Source of the DNA: Fimbriiglobus ruber
GTDB lineage: Bacteria > Planctomycetota > Planctomycetia > Gemmatales > Gemmataceae
Reading direction: 5' to 3'
Length of the DNA stretch: 64,000 bases
NCBI RefSeq assembly: GCF_002197845.1
Contig: NZ_NIDE01000002.1
Coordinates: 372,001-436,000 of the forward strand
Shown here: in pieces, positions 48,958 through 58,435 of the stretch
How positions within the stretch are numbered: position 1 is the first letter of the stretch
Layout of the letters: every line of letters begins with the position of its first letter
Position numbers and translations under genes: made by a program
The notes under the pieces: model-generated
What the model was told of the DNA's origin: nothing
Seen by the model: only the letters and a program-made list of their open reading frames with translations
Database searches by the model: none

Positions 48958-49555
48958 ACCACCGCTCCTTGGCCCGGGCAAAAAAGCCGTCGATCTCGGT
49001 CCAGACATCCGACCCGCCGGTCAGCCCCCGCCACCGGCTGCGGACGAGGCCGACCAGTTCGTAACAGGCGTCGATCGGGGCGCGGAAGTAGTCCCGCGTC
49101 TGGCGGACGCGGTACACCAGTAATGCTTCGACATCCGGCTCGAAGTCACCCAGGACCGGGTTCGCGGCGGTGAGTTCGTCCCACGCGCCCGCCGGCAGGT
49201 CGGACGCGGTCGCCCCGGCCGGGCTGGGGTAGAAGGCGACCGCCCGGCCGTCGCCGCGGCGGACGAAGAAGGCGAGGTTGATGGGCGTCCGGAGGTGGTC
49301 CCACTGCTCGTCCGTGAGGACGAAATCGGGCAGGAGCCGGCCGTCTCGCGGAACCGCCCGGAACTTGGCCCCGTTCTGCCCTACGAACAGCAGCGCGCAC
49401 GGGTCGCAGCTGCAGGCCAGGTCGCGGCTGGCGAGGTCGAGTAGGTGGCGGTGGCCGGGCGGGAGTTCCCGACCGCACAACTGGCACCGCTCGACCACCG
49501 GGCGCGGGCGGGCGTACTTTCGCAGTGCCCCCATCGGGCCGGTCGGCTGACTCAT
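48950..49555 (-). CDS. DUF5947-family hydrogenase accessory protein
   Basis: This 201-residue protein contains two Cys pairs near the N-terminus (ERCQLCGRELPP and LACSCDPCALLF) that could bind a metal or Fe-S cluster. PDFVLTDEQWDHLRTPINLA, AFYPSPAGAT and a C-terminal DACYELVGLVRSRWRG follow. This matches DUF5947 as I recall it. It overlaps NifU-like and DUF6084 genes at its two ends (4 and 8 bases), so translation is coupled. The cysteine pairs suggest a rubredoxin-like electron carrier, which is inference. Confidence 0.82.
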   Translation of the reverse strand: MSQPTGPMGALRKYARPRPVVERCQLCGRELPPGHRHLLDLASRDLACSCDPCALLFVGQNGAKFRAVPRDGRLLPDFVLTDEQWDHLRTPINLAFFVRRGDGRAVAFYPSPAGATASDLPAGAWDELTAANPVLGDFEPDVEALLVYRVRQTRDYFRAPIDACYELVGLVRSRWRGLTGGSDVWTEIDGFFARAKERWYA

Positions 49556-50118
49556 CCGCTCGCCCCCACGACCACTTCCCCGACCATCGGCAGGGAGAAC
49601 AGCCGGCTCGGCGCCGCCTGGGGTTGGTCCGGGGCGTCCACTTCCAGGCCGGCCCGGTCCGGGGCGGCGTCGTCCAGCGCGGTCTCGACGAGCCCGCGGA
49701 GGGTGGCGCCGGACGAGGGGCAGCCGTTGCAGTTGCCCTGCAACCGCAAGCGGATGACGCCGTCGTCCGTGCCGAGTAATTCGACCCCGCCGCCGTGCGA
49801 CGCGAGCGCCGGGCGAACGGATTCGAGCGCCCGGCGGACCCGTGTCTCGAAGTCGACCGGGTGCAACCCGTGGAGCAACAGAAGGCTCGCCACCAACCCG
49901 TCGTTCGTGTAGGCGTCGATCGCGGCGCGGCCCGGGGGGCCGGCTTCTTTCAGCACGTCGAGAGCCCGGGACAGGCCGGCCGCGTGCAATTCGAGCAGGG
50001 CGGCGATGAGATCCTGCGTGACCGCCCGGGCGGCCGGGTCGGCGAACCGCTCGGCCTCCGCGATCAAAGTCTCGACCCGGGCCATCCGCCGCCCGAACCC
50101 GCCGTCGTCGGTGGACAC
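49552..50118 (-). CDS. NifU-like Fe-S scaffold protein in hydrogenase locus
   Basis: This 188-residue protein has a helical N-terminal region and a NifU C-terminal domain near 90-155: ALESVRPALASHGGGVELL, VIRLRLQGNCNGCPSSGATL. The CxxC (NCNGC) binds a [4Fe-4S] cluster for transfer. Dedicated NifU-like proteins accompany hydrogenases of this group. Here it may load the small subunit or DUF5947. It is the first gene after the large subunit and overlaps DUF5947 by 4 bases. Confidence 0.88.
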   Translation of the reverse strand: MSTDDGGFGRRMARVETLIAEAERFADPAARAVTQDLIAALLELHAAGLSRALDVLKEAGPPGRAAIDAYTNDGLVASLLLLHGLHPVDFETRVRRALESVRPALASHGGGVELLGTDDGVIRLRLQGNCNGCPSSGATLRGLVETALDDAAPDRAGLEVDAPDQPQAAPSRLFSLPMVGEVVVGASG

Positions 50119-50146
50119 GCGTGCGATCCTTTCAGGGGGGTGTAAA

Positions 50147-50295
50147 GCGAGCGGGGGACGTCAGTCCCCTGATTCTTGTGGATTTCGAGAAACCGTTCCG
50201 GGTTCTCTGAACCCGGAACAGTTGGGGAAGGTCGTGGGCACTGTTTTCCGACACAGGTGGTTCCGAGAATCAGGGGACTGACGTCCCCCGCTCGC
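50147..50295. repeat. Cloverleaf-forming inverted repeat between hydrogenase genes
   Basis: Perfect 30-base outer arms lie at 50147-50176 and 50266-50295, each containing its own small hairpin (GGGGACGTCAGTCCCC). A central 11-bp stem is at 50195-50205/50209-50219 with a 3-base loop. It separates the large-subunit gene from the nifU-like gene and may be a mobile palindrome or an mRNA processing/attenuation site. Confidence 0.88.
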
Positions 50296-50303
50296 CGGAA
50301 AAC

Positions 50304-52115
50304 CTACGAGTGCCCGGCCTGGGAGCCGAACATCGGGGTGTGCTTCACCTGGAGTTCCTTGCCCTCGCCGAGGTACATGTGGACCCCGCACGGCAGGCAC
50401 GGGTCGAAGCTGCGGACGGCCCGCATGATGTCGATGCCCTTGAAGTCGTCCGGCCCGTTCTCCTCGAAGATCGGCGTGTCCTGCACGGCGTCTTCGTACG
50501 GCCCGGGGGTGCCGTAGATGTCCCGCGGGTTGGCGTTCCACGGGGTCGGCGGGTACGGGTGGTAGTTCGCGATCTTCCCGTCCCGGATGACGACGTGGTG
50601 CGACAGCACGCCGCGGACGGCCTCGTGGAACCCGCACCCGATCGCGTCCTTCGGCACCTTGAACTCGGTCCACGTCTTGGTCCGGCCGGCGTGCAGTTCC
50701 TTCATCGCCTGCTCGACGAAGTACAGGGCGGCCGCCGCCGAGTACGCCTGGAAGTACGTCCGAGCCCGGTCCCGTTCGAGGGCGTTGCTCCACTTCGGGA
50801 TCTTCCACTCGAACTCGACCTCGCCCTTGGTGGCCGACTTCGGCAGGTAGATCTTCACGCTCTGGCCGGTCGACTTGACGTACCCGATGTCGACCAACCC
50901 GGCGAGCGCGGTCGCCCACAGGCGGGCGATCGGGCCGCCGCCGGTGTCGATCGCCAGGTGGTCGTTGGTCCGCTTGTCCAGCCACCGGGGGGACATCACC
51001 CAGGTGTACTTCCCGCCGTTCAAGTCCCGCTTCTGCGGCCGCGGGATGGTCGTCTGGTTCCACGGGTGCTTCTGGTCGACCGGGTTGCCGAGCGGGTCCG
51101 TCTTGACGAACGTCTCGCTCTTGTCCCAGTCGTCGTAGTACGACGACCCGAGCAGGATGCGGATGTTCAGGCCGATGTCCACGAGGTCGGTGGTGACCAG
51201 CTTGCCGTCGACGATGATGCCCGGGGTGACGTACATCCCCCGGCCCCAGTTGGTCATCGTCTTGTACTGGAAGTCGCAGACCTCGGGGTTCTGGAACGAC
51301 CCCCAGCAGCCGAGCAGGACCCGCCGGCGGCCGACCTCCTCGTACCCCGGCAGCGCCTCGTACCAGAAGTCGAACAGGTCGTCGTGCAGCGGCACCACCT
51401 TCTTCATGAACTCGACGTACTTCATCAGCCGGACGAGGAAGTCCGTGAAGAGCTGGACCGTCGGCACCGTCCCGACGCCGCCCGGGTAGAGGGTGGACGG
51501 GTGGACGTGCCGGCCTTCCATCAGGCAGAACATCTCCCGCGTCAGCCGGCTCATCGACAGGGCTTCGCGGTAGAACTCGCCGGTGAACGGGTTGAGCGAC
51601 ACCAGGATGTCGCCGATCGTCCGGTACCCGTGCTCGGCCGAGTGCCGGGCGAGCGTCTTCTGGGCCTTGTCCCAGACGCTCGGGTTGGTCGCCTTGACCA
51701 TCTGCTCGCAGAAGTCGACCCCGACCAGGTTGTCCTGGTAGATGTTGTGGTCGAACATGTACTCGGCGGCCTCGCCGAGGTTCGTGATCCACTCGGCGAT
51801 CGCGGGCGGCTTGACGCCGAACGCCATGTTCTGGGCGTACACGGCGCAGGTCGCGTGGTTGTCGCCGCAGATGCCGCAGATGCGGCTGGTGATGAAGTGG
51901 GCGTCCCGCGGGTCTTTGCCCTTCATGAAGATGCTGTACCCGCGGAAGATCGACGACGTGCTGTGGCACTCGACGACCTTGCGGTTCGCGAAGTCGATCT
52001 TCGTGTAGATGCCCAAGCTCCCGACGATCCGGGTGATCGGGTCCCACGACATTTCAACCAGCCCGCCGGGGTTGGTCGGGCTCGCCTGGCGGCTCGGGGA
52101 AGCGGTCGTCGACAT
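50304..52115 (-). CDS. hhyL: [NiFe]-hydrogenase large subunit, group 1h type
   Basis: This 603-residue protein binds the NiFe centre through the L1 motif RICGICGDNHATC (Cys80, Cys83) and the L2 motif DPCLPCGVH (Cys573, Cys576). After the L2 His579 a 24-residue tail (MYLGEGKELQVKHTPMFGS to the end) is left for removal by the maturation protease. Wording around both motifs is that of the high-affinity actinobacterial-type enzymes (group 1h, formerly group 5) that oxidise trace H2. No signal peptide is present. The small-subunit gene lies 171 bases upstream on the same strand. Confidence 0.96.
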   Translation of the reverse strand: MSTTASPSRQASPTNPGGLVEMSWDPITRIVGSLGIYTKIDFANRKVVECHSTSSIFRGYSIFMKGKDPRDAHFITSRICGICGDNHATCAVYAQNMAFGVKPPAIAEWITNLGEAAEYMFDHNIYQDNLVGVDFCEQMVKATNPSVWDKAQKTLARHSAEHGYRTIGDILVSLNPFTGEFYREALSMSRLTREMFCLMEGRHVHPSTLYPGGVGTVPTVQLFTDFLVRLMKYVEFMKKVVPLHDDLFDFWYEALPGYEEVGRRRVLLGCWGSFQNPEVCDFQYKTMTNWGRGMYVTPGIIVDGKLVTTDLVDIGLNIRILLGSSYYDDWDKSETFVKTDPLGNPVDQKHPWNQTTIPRPQKRDLNGGKYTWVMSPRWLDKRTNDHLAIDTGGGPIARLWATALAGLVDIGYVKSTGQSVKIYLPKSATKGEVEFEWKIPKWSNALERDRARTYFQAYSAAAALYFVEQAMKELHAGRTKTWTEFKVPKDAIGCGFHEAVRGVLSHHVVIRDGKIANYHPYPPTPWNANPRDIYGTPGPYEDAVQDTPIFEENGPDDFKGIDIMRAVRSFDPCLPCGVHMYLGEGKELQVKHTPMFGSQAGHS

Positions 52116-52161
52116 ATGGGGTTCCTGACCTGAACTGTGTGCGGGGATGGGTTGGGGGTTC

Positions 52162-52281
52162 AGTCGTCAAGTCATCAGGTCATCAAGTCTTCAGGTCAAA
52201 AACCGCAAGTCGGCGGCCGGTGTTGCCCGAGCGCAAGAAGCCCGGGTGCTCCCGACTTGATGACTTGACGACCTGATGACT
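52162..52281. repeat. TCATCAAGTC-type repeats between hydrogenase subunit genes
   Basis: Units such as AGTCGTCAAGTCATCAGGTC at 52162-52190 face inverted units at 52253-52281, giving an imperfect hairpin between the small- and large-subunit genes. It is the same family as the repeats at 35283-35437. It could set the ratio of the two subunits through mRNA structure, though this is only an inference. Confidence 0.78.
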
Positions 52282-52286
52282 ATTTT

Positions 52287-53360
52287 TCAGACTTTCGCCG
52301 GGGGAACCTGGTAGCCGGTCGTCAGTTCTTTCCCCGGGTGCCGCCACTGCGGTTCCTTGTTGACGCTGGCCTGGGTGAACGACCGGAGGGCGCGGACGGT
52401 GCGGCCGTAGATGCCGACGGCCGTCGAGGACAGCTTGGCCCCCGGCGGCTCATCCATGAACGGCATGAACTTGTCCGGGAACCCGGGCATGGTGCAGCCG
52501 ATGCAGATGCCGCCGACGTTCGGGCAGCCGCCGATGCCGGCCATCCATCCCCGCTTGCCGACGTTGCAGTTGACCACCGGCCCCCAGCAGCCGAGCTTGA
52601 CGATGCACTTCGGCGACCCGTACTCCTTGGCGAAGTCGGCCTGCTCGTAGTACCCGGCCCGGTCGCAGCCCTCGTGGACCGTGCTGCCGAACAGCCAGGT
52701 CGGCCGCAGGTTCTCGTCCAGCGGGATCATCGGGGCCAGGCCGGCCGCCTGGTAGAGCAGGTACAGCAGCGTCTCCATGAAGTTGTCCGGCTGGACCGGG
52801 CACCCCGGGACGCACACGATCGGCAGGCCGGCCGACGACTTCCACTTCCACCCGAGGTAGTCCGGCAGGCCCATCGCCCCGGTCGGGTTGCCGGCCATCG
52901 CGTGGATGCCGCCGTAGGTCGCGCAGGTGCCGATCGCGACGACGCCCCACGCCTTCGGGGCGAGCCGGTCGATCCACTCGCAAGTGGTGATCGGTTGGCC
53001 GGTCTCTTTGTTCGTGCCGAGGGCCGCCCAGTACCCCTCGGCCTTGATCTTCTCGTTCGGAATCGACCCTTCGACGACCAGGACGAACGGCGAGAGCCGG
53101 CCGGCCTCGGCCTCGTACAGGAAGTGCATGAACTCGTCCCCGTTCTCAATACAGAGAACCGGGTTGTGGACGTGAACTTTTGGCAGGCCGGGGATCGCGC
53201 CGAGGATCACGTCCTCGATGCTCGGCTGGGTGGCGGCGGTGATGGACACCGAGTCGCCGTCGCAGCTGAGCCCGGCCGTGATCCAGACGATGTGAACTTC
53301 CTTCACGGCCGGCGGCTTCTGCGTCTTCCGCCCGTAGGGGACTGGCGTCGCGTCGGACAT
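52287..53360 (-). CDS. hhyS: [NiFe]-hydrogenase small subunit, group 1h type
   Basis: The ATG at 53360 (MSDATPVPYGRK) has GGAGG twelve bases upstream, so the longer frame from 53402 is rejected. The 357-residue protein carries three Fe-S clusters. The proximal-cluster motif reads GLSCDGDSVS, so the usual second Cys of CxxC is Asp36, the 3Cys-1Asp ligation known for oxygen-tolerant actinobacterial-type enzymes. Others lie in AIGTCATYGG, CVPGCPVQPDN, VHEGCDRAGYY, KLGCWGPVVNCNVGKRGW and GGCPNVGGICIGCTMPGFPD. No twin-arginine signal is present, so the enzyme is cytoplasmic or membrane-associated from the inside. Confidence 0.96.
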   Translation of the reverse strand: MSDATPVPYGRKTQKPPAVKEVHIVWITAGLSCDGDSVSITAATQPSIEDVILGAIPGLPKVHVHNPVLCIENGDEFMHFLYEAEAGRLSPFVLVVEGSIPNEKIKAEGYWAALGTNKETGQPITTCEWIDRLAPKAWGVVAIGTCATYGGIHAMAGNPTGAMGLPDYLGWKWKSSAGLPIVCVPGCPVQPDNFMETLLYLLYQAAGLAPMIPLDENLRPTWLFGSTVHEGCDRAGYYEQADFAKEYGSPKCIVKLGCWGPVVNCNVGKRGWMAGIGGCPNVGGICIGCTMPGFPDKFMPFMDEPPGAKLSSTAVGIYGRTVRALRSFTQASVNKEPQWRHPGKELTTGYQVPPAKV

Positions 53361-53733
53361 TACAGACTTCCTCCCGAGGACCGGTGGATTGGCTCGAAAC
53401 ACCTGCCCCCGTCGGCCGGGGGCGACATGACCCGTCTTGTCGTGATCCGTTCGCTCGTCGTCGACCGCTCACTCGCCCGAGATCGACCCGGCTATGCCGC
53501 AAGGCTATTTTTGTCCTGCAAAAACAACACCGTTCGCGGCAAATCGCCGCGGGCCAGTCTGTGCGGCAGCGTACAGTGCCCGATCGTCCGCCAGGATAAC
53601 ACGTTTGTCACCCGGGTCACGGTTTTCGCACGTTTTTTCTGAATAGTTTTCTTGAGATCTTCTTTCTGTCCGTAACGGACGGCTGAACTGAGTTTAGGTC
53701 GCTCGTTTCGGGCGGGACCATTCCCGCGTGAGT
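53361..53733. other. Intergenic region upstream of the hydrogenase structural genes
   Basis: This gap separates hypE from hhyS on the same strand and is the longest break in the locus, so it probably holds a promoter for the structural genes. The stretch 53500-53700 is more AT-rich. I found no clean sigma-54 (GG...GC) site. No gene is seen. Confidence 0.5.
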
Positions 53734-54789
53734 TTAACAAATCCGCGGCATCTGTTCGCCCGCCAGCACGGGCACCACCCGCTCGCCGCCGACCAGCGAT
53801 TCCATCGTCACGAACCCCGCTCGCCCGTCCGTCACCGTCCCGATCAGGGCCGCGTTTCGTCCGAGCGGGTGTTTGCGGACGGTCGCGAGTAGTCGTTCGG
53901 CGTCGTCCGCCGGAACGACGGCCACGAGTTTGCCTTCGTTCGCGACGTAAACCGGGTCGAGCCCGAGCATTTCGCACGCCGCCCGCACTTCGGCGCGGAC
54001 CGGCAATTTCGACTCGGTCACCCGTACCCCGACCTTCGACGCCACCGCCAGTTCGTTCAGCACGCCCGCGAGACCGCCGCGGGTGGGGTCGCGCATGCAC
54101 CGGATTGAGGGGCACGCGGTCAACATCGTGTCCGCTAACCCTGCGAGTGGAGCGACATCACTTTCTAGCACAGTCTCGAACTCGATCCCCTCGCGGACGG
54201 ACAGAATCGCGACGCCGTGGTCGCCGATGGTGCCGGAGACCAGAATGCGGTCGCCGGGCCGGGCGTTCCGGATCGATAGCGACCGGCCCGGCGGGAAGAC
54301 GCCCACGCCGGTGGTGGTCACGAACACCTGATCGCCCTTGCCGCGGTCGACCACCTTGGTATCGCCCGTGACCAGTTCCACCCCGGCCTCGTCGCAGGCG
54401 GCCCGCATTGAGGCCGCAATTTTCCGCAGGTCGGCCAGCGGCAGCCCTTCTTCCAGGATGAACGCGGCGGCCAGGAACCGCGGCGTCGCCCCGGCGACGG
54501 CCAAGTCGTTCACCGTCCCGCAGACCGCCAGCCGGCCGATGTCCCCGCCGGGGAAAAACACCGGCCGGACGACGAACGAGTCGGTGGTGAACGCGATCCG
54601 CCCGCCTCCCTCTCCGAGCGTCAACGTAGCCGAGTCTTCCAGCGCGGTCGCGTTCGCCCCGCCGAAGGCCGGCAGGAACAGCTTCCCGATCAGGTCGGCC
54701 GTGAGCCGGCCGCCGCTGCCGTGGCCGAGCAGGATGCGGTCGTAATCGGTCCGCGGCACCGGACAGTCGCCGAACCCCTTGATCGTCAC
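53734..54789 (-). CDS. hypE: Hydrogenase maturation protein HypE
   Basis: This 351-residue protein of the PurM/AIR-synthase fold starts MTIKGFGDCPVPRTDYDR. Typical blocks are LGHGSGGRLTADLI, TTDSFVVRPVFFPGGDIGRL, CGTVNDLAVAGATP, GDTKVVDRGKGD and MRDPTRGGLAGVLNELA. The C-terminus ends PRIC, whose Cys is carbamoylated and dehydrated to the thiocyanate that yields CN ligands. It follows hypD by 3 bases. Confidence 0.97.
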   Translation of the reverse strand: MTIKGFGDCPVPRTDYDRILLGHGSGGRLTADLIGKLFLPAFGGANATALEDSATLTLGEGGGRIAFTTDSFVVRPVFFPGGDIGRLAVCGTVNDLAVAGATPRFLAAAFILEEGLPLADLRKIAASMRAACDEAGVELVTGDTKVVDRGKGDQVFVTTTGVGVFPPGRSLSIRNARPGDRILVSGTIGDHGVAILSVREGIEFETVLESDVAPLAGLADTMLTACPSIRCMRDPTRGGLAGVLNELAVASKVGVRVTESKLPVRAEVRAACEMLGLDPVYVANEGKLVAVVPADDAERLLATVRKHPLGRNAALIGTVTDGRAGFVTMESLVGGERVVPVLAGEQMPRIC

Positions 54790-54792
54790 TCG

Positions 54793-55914
54793 TCATGCCC
54801 TCGCCGGTACTCGTATTCCGAGCGGTTCCAGGTGTCGCCCGTAGGCGTGGTACGCGGCGCACGCGCCTTCCGCGGACACCATCGTCGCCCCGAGCGGCGT
54901 CTGCGGCGTACACTCCGTCCCGAAGGCCGGACAATGGTGCGGCTTCTTCAACCCGCGGAGGATCTCGCCGCTGATGCAGACCTCCGACTCCTGCGTCTCG
55001 ATGTCGCCGACCGTGAACCGGTGTTCGGCGTCGAACGCCCGGTACTCGTCCCGGAGGCGCCAGCCGCTGTTCGGGATGAGCCCGACCCCGCGCCACTTCC
55101 GGTCGCAGACCTCGAACACGTCCGCGAGGAGTTGCCGCGACCGCAGGTTGCCGTCCGGCCGGACTGCCCGGGCGTAGCGGTTTTCCACCTCCGCCCGACC
55201 GGCCTCCAGTTGTTCGATCGCGCCGAGGACGCCGTCGAGCAGGTCGATCGGCTCGAACCCGGTGACGACGATCGGCACCCGGTACTGTTCGACGAGCGGT
55301 TCGTACTCGGCGCAGCCCACGACCGCGCAGACGTGGCCCGGCCCGAGGAACGCCTGGACCCGGTTGTCCGGGGCGGCCAAGATGGCCGCGATCGTCGGCG
55401 GGACCAACACGTGTGACACGAGCAGGCTGAAGTTCGTCAGCCCGCGCTTCTTGGCCATCCAGGCGGACATCGCGTTGGCCGGGGCCGTCGTCTCGAACCC
55501 GATGGCGAAGAAGACCACCTGCCGACCCGGGTTCGCGGCCGCGATGTTGACCGCGTCGAGCGGCGAGTAGACCACGCGGACGTCGGCCCCCTCGGACTTG
55601 AGCCGGAGCAGATCGCCGGTCGACCCGGGCACCCGGAGCATGTCGCCGAACGAGCAGAACGTCACGCCCGGCTTGGCCGCGATGGCGTGCGCCCGGTCGA
55701 TCATTTCGAGCGGGGTGACGCAGACCGGGCACCCCGGCCCGTGGACCAGTTCGATCCCCGGCGGCAGCAGCGTGTCGAGCCCGTAGCGGACGATCGTGTG
55801 GGTCTGCCCGCCGCAGACTTCCATGATCGTCCACGGCCGCGTGGCCGCCCGGCCGATGGCCCGCACGAGGGCCGCCGCCGCGTCCGCGTCCCGGTATTCG
55901 TCGAGGAACTTCAT
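54793..55914 (-). CDS. hypD: Hydrogenase maturation protein HypD
   Basis: This 373-residue protein has [45 protein letters not shown] and [11 protein letters not shown], then the Fe-S cluster cysteines in the C-terminal third ([24 protein letters not shown]). HypD with HypC assembles the Fe(CN)2CO group. The start overlaps the hypC stop by four bases (ATGA type). Confidence 0.97.
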   Translation of the reverse strand: MKFLDEYRDADAAAALVRAIGRAATRPWTIMEVCGGQTHTIVRYGLDTLLPPGIELVHGPGCPVCVTPLEMIDRAHAIAAKPGVTFCSFGDMLRVPGSTGDLLRLKSEGADVRVVYSPLDAVNIAAANPGRQVVFFAIGFETTAPANAMSAWMAKKRGLTNFSLLVSHVLVPPTIAAILAAPDNRVQAFLGPGHVCAVVGCAEYEPLVEQYRVPIVVTGFEPIDLLDGVLGAIEQLEAGRAEVENRYARAVRPDGNLRSRQLLADVFEVCDRKWRGVGLIPNSGWRLRDEYRAFDAEHRFTVGDIETQESEVCISGEILRGLKKPHHCPAFGTECTPQTPLGATMVSAEGACAAYHAYGRHLEPLGIRVPARA

Positions 55915-56162
55915 CCGGCGGGCTCCTCAAGTTCTTCGAGTTGGCCAAATTCTTCGAGGAAGCTAAAGATCCGTTTCGCCTCGTCCTCGTCCACCCGCGA
56001 CAGCGCGAACCCGACGTGAACCAGGACGTATTCCCCGACCGTCACGTCCGGGACGTGTTCGAGGCAGGCCGCCTTCCGCACGCCGCCGAAATCGATCTTG
56101 CCCATGAGGACGCCGTGCTCGTGGTAAGTTTCGACCACCTTACCCGGGACACTCAAGCACAT
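55911..56162 (-). CDS. hypC: Hydrogenase maturation chaperone HypC
   Basis: The ATG at 56162 gives an 83-residue protein starting [20 protein letters not shown], with the essential Cys2. [20 protein letters not shown] and the [16 protein letters not shown] block are canonical. The tail is Glu-rich. It overlaps hypF by 10 bases and hypD by 4, so hypFCD are translationally coupled. HypC carries the Fe intermediate to the large subunit. Confidence 0.97.
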   Translation of the reverse strand: MCLSVPGKVVETYHEHGVLMGKIDFGGVRKAACLEHVPDVTVGEYVLVHVGFALSRVDEDEAKRIFSFLEEFGQLEELEEPAG

Positions 56163-58435
56163 AATTTTTGCTCCGTTCGGGTCGCGACCGCCGCCGCGAC
56201 CGCCAGTTGGCCGAGGCAGAGCCCGCCGTCCCCGGCCGGCACCCGACGATGGCGACAAACCCGGAACCCGTCCGCCTGCAACCGTGCGACCGTTTCGCCG
56301 AGTAGTAGGCCGTTGTGAAAGACCCCGCCGCTCAGCGCCACCAGGGACAACCCGCTCTCGACCCGGAGGCGGTCGCAGGTGCGGGCGATGATCTCGACCA
56401 GCGTCGTGTGGAACCGCCGGGCGATCCGCGCCGCGAACTCGCCACGGGCCGCGTCCCGCTCCACCGCCGCGACCAGCGGCCGGCAGTCGATCTCCCACGC
56501 CTCCGCCCCGGCCGTCACTTCAAATGGATAACTTTCGTCCGGAGCCGCGGTCGCCGCCAGTCCTTCCAGTTCGATCGCGGCCTGTCCTTCGTAACTGACC
56601 CGGTGCCGGACGCCCGCGATGGCGGCGACCGCGTCGAACAGCCGGCCGGCGCTCGACGTGAGTGGAGCCAGCGCGCGTTTCGTGAGCAACTGCCGGGCGG
56701 TTCGAAGCGAGACCGTGGGAACCGCCGGGCTCAGTATGGCCGGTTCGACGCCCGCGTCAACTAAATACGCCAGCGCCATCCGCCACGGCTCGCGGACAGC
56801 CTGCTCGCCGCCCGGCATCGGGACCGCCCGCAGGTGCGCCGCTCGTCGGACAGATCCGCAGTCGCCGACCAGGAACTCGCCGCCCCAGATCGTGCCGTCG
56901 AGCCCGTAGCCGGAGCCGTCGAACGTCACGCCGATGGCGGGTTCGTCCAGGCCGTTCTCGGCCAGGCAACTCGCGAGGTGGGCGTGGTGGTGCTGGACCG
57001 CGATCCGGCGCGGCACGTCGTCTCGTTCCAGCGCATACCGGGTCGAGGCGTAGTCGGGGTGCAAGTCGTGTACCAGCACGGCCGGCTTGAACCCGAACAG
57101 TTGCTCGTAGTAGGCGACAGCCGCGGTAAACGCGCGGAATGCTTCCGCGTGGTCGAGGTCGCCGAGGTGGTGGCCGAGCGTGGCCTGCCGGCCGCGGCCC
57201 AGGGCGAACACCGACTTCAGTTGTCCGCCGACGGCCAACGTGGGCTCCGGGCACTCACAGGCCAGCGAGACCGTCCCCGGGGCGTACCCACGCGAGAGCC
57301 GTACCGGCGCTTCCGCGCCCGCGCTCCACCGCGTCACCGAGTCGTCGGCCCGAATGTTAATCCGTCGATCGTGCGTCAAGAACTGGTCGGCGATGCCGCG
57401 AAGTCGGGTGATGGCGTCAGCGTCGTCGAACGCGATCGGCTCGTCGGACCGGTTGCCGCTGGTCATCACGAGCGGCCCGCCCGCGTCGCGCAGCAACAGG
57501 TGGTGCAGCGGCGTGTACGGGAGCATCAGCCCGACGGCCGGGTTCCCCGGCGCGACGCCCGCCGCCAGACCGGCCGAAGGTCGCCGCCGCAACAGGACGA
57601 TCGGCCGCCGCGGATCGCGGAGCAGTGTCGCCTCGGCGTCCGAAACCTCGGCGAGTCGTTTGGCAGCCTCTATGTCCGCGACCATGACGGCGAACGGCTT
57701 CTCGTCGCGGTGCTTTCGCCGCCGCAGTTCGGCGACCGCACCCTCGTTCCCGGCGTCACAGGCGAGGTGATACCCCCCCAACCCCTTGACCGCCAGGATT
57801 TGCCCAGCCCGCACGGCCGCGACCGCCTCGCCCAACGGGTCAGCCACCGACCGCGGACTTCCGTCGCCATCAACCAGGCTCAGCCGCGGCCCGCATGCGG
57901 GGCAAGCGACCGGCTGGGCGTGGAACCGGCGGTCCGTGGGGTCGTCGTACTCGGCCCGACACGCCGGACACATCGTGAAGCCAGCCATCGTCGTTCGTTC
58001 ACGATCATATGGTGCCGAGATAATGATGGTGAGCCGGGGGCCGCATTGCGTGCAATTGAGGAACGGGTAGTGGAACCGGCGGTCGGACGGGTCGAACAAC
58101 TCGGCGAGACAAGCGTCGCAGGTGGCAAGGTCGGGGCCGATGGCAACGGGGCCGCCGTCCGCCGCGCTCGCCTCGATGCGAAAATCGCCGTCACCGACGG
58201 GAGTTCGGCTCTCCCAAGAAACGTCTTCGATTCGGGCGGCCGGCGGGGCTTCGGCGGTCAACCCGTCCAAGAACCGGCCGATGATTTCCGCCTCGCCCTC
58301 AACTTCGATCCAAACACCGCCGGTCTGATTCCGCACGTACCCGTTGAGCCCCAACCGCCGAGCGAGTCCGTAAACGAACGGCCGAAACCCCACCCCCTGG
58401 ACGAGCCCGCGAACGATGATGGCTCGCCTCTTCAT
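56153..58435 (-). CDS. hypF: Carbamoyltransferase HypF
   Basis: The ATG at 58435 (MKRRAIIVRGLVQGVGFRPF) begins directly with the acylphosphatase domain; the frame's earlier Met at 58492 is unlikely. The protein has 760 residues. Two zinc-finger pairs follow (CDACLAEL with CTQCGPR, CPACRAEY with CPACGPR), then a YrdC-like domain (ILAVKGLGGYHLACDAGNE, MTSGNRSDEPIAF). The Kae1-like C-terminal domain has AVQHHHAHLASCLAENG and VTFDGSGYGLDG. HypF makes the carbamoyl donor for HypE. It is the first gene of the locus, opposite a divergent response-regulator gene. Confidence 0.97.
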   Translation of the reverse strand: MKRRAIIVRGLVQGVGFRPFVYGLARRLGLNGYVRNQTGGVWIEVEGEAEIIGRFLDGLTAEAPPAARIEDVSWESRTPVGDGDFRIEASAADGGPVAIGPDLATCDACLAELFDPSDRRFHYPFLNCTQCGPRLTIIISAPYDRERTTMAGFTMCPACRAEYDDPTDRRFHAQPVACPACGPRLSLVDGDGSPRSVADPLGEAVAAVRAGQILAVKGLGGYHLACDAGNEGAVAELRRRKHRDEKPFAVMVADIEAAKRLAEVSDAEATLLRDPRRPIVLLRRRPSAGLAAGVAPGNPAVGLMLPYTPLHHLLLRDAGGPLVMTSGNRSDEPIAFDDADAITRLRGIADQFLTHDRRINIRADDSVTRWSAGAEAPVRLSRGYAPGTVSLACECPEPTLAVGGQLKSVFALGRGRQATLGHHLGDLDHAEAFRAFTAAVAYYEQLFGFKPAVLVHDLHPDYASTRYALERDDVPRRIAVQHHHAHLASCLAENGLDEPAIGVTFDGSGYGLDGTIWGGEFLVGDCGSVRRAAHLRAVPMPGGEQAVREPWRMALAYLVDAGVEPAILSPAVPTVSLRTARQLLTKRALAPLTSSAGRLFDAVAAIAGVRHRVSYEGQAAIELEGLAATAAPDESYPFEVTAGAEAWEIDCRPLVAAVERDAARGEFAARIARRFHTTLVEIIARTCDRLRVESGLSLVALSGGVFHNGLLLGETVARLQADGFRVCRHRRVPAGDGGLCLGQLAVAAAVATRTEQKLCA

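Noticed and set aside
50161-52047. 628-codon minus-strand frame overlapping hhyL in another phase
   Set aside because: It shares the strand with the hydrogenase large subunit but not its phase, and shows no protein motifs.
53361-53733. Sigma-54 promoter upstream of hhyS
   Set aside because: No GG-N10-GC element with good flanks was found on the minus strand in this gap.
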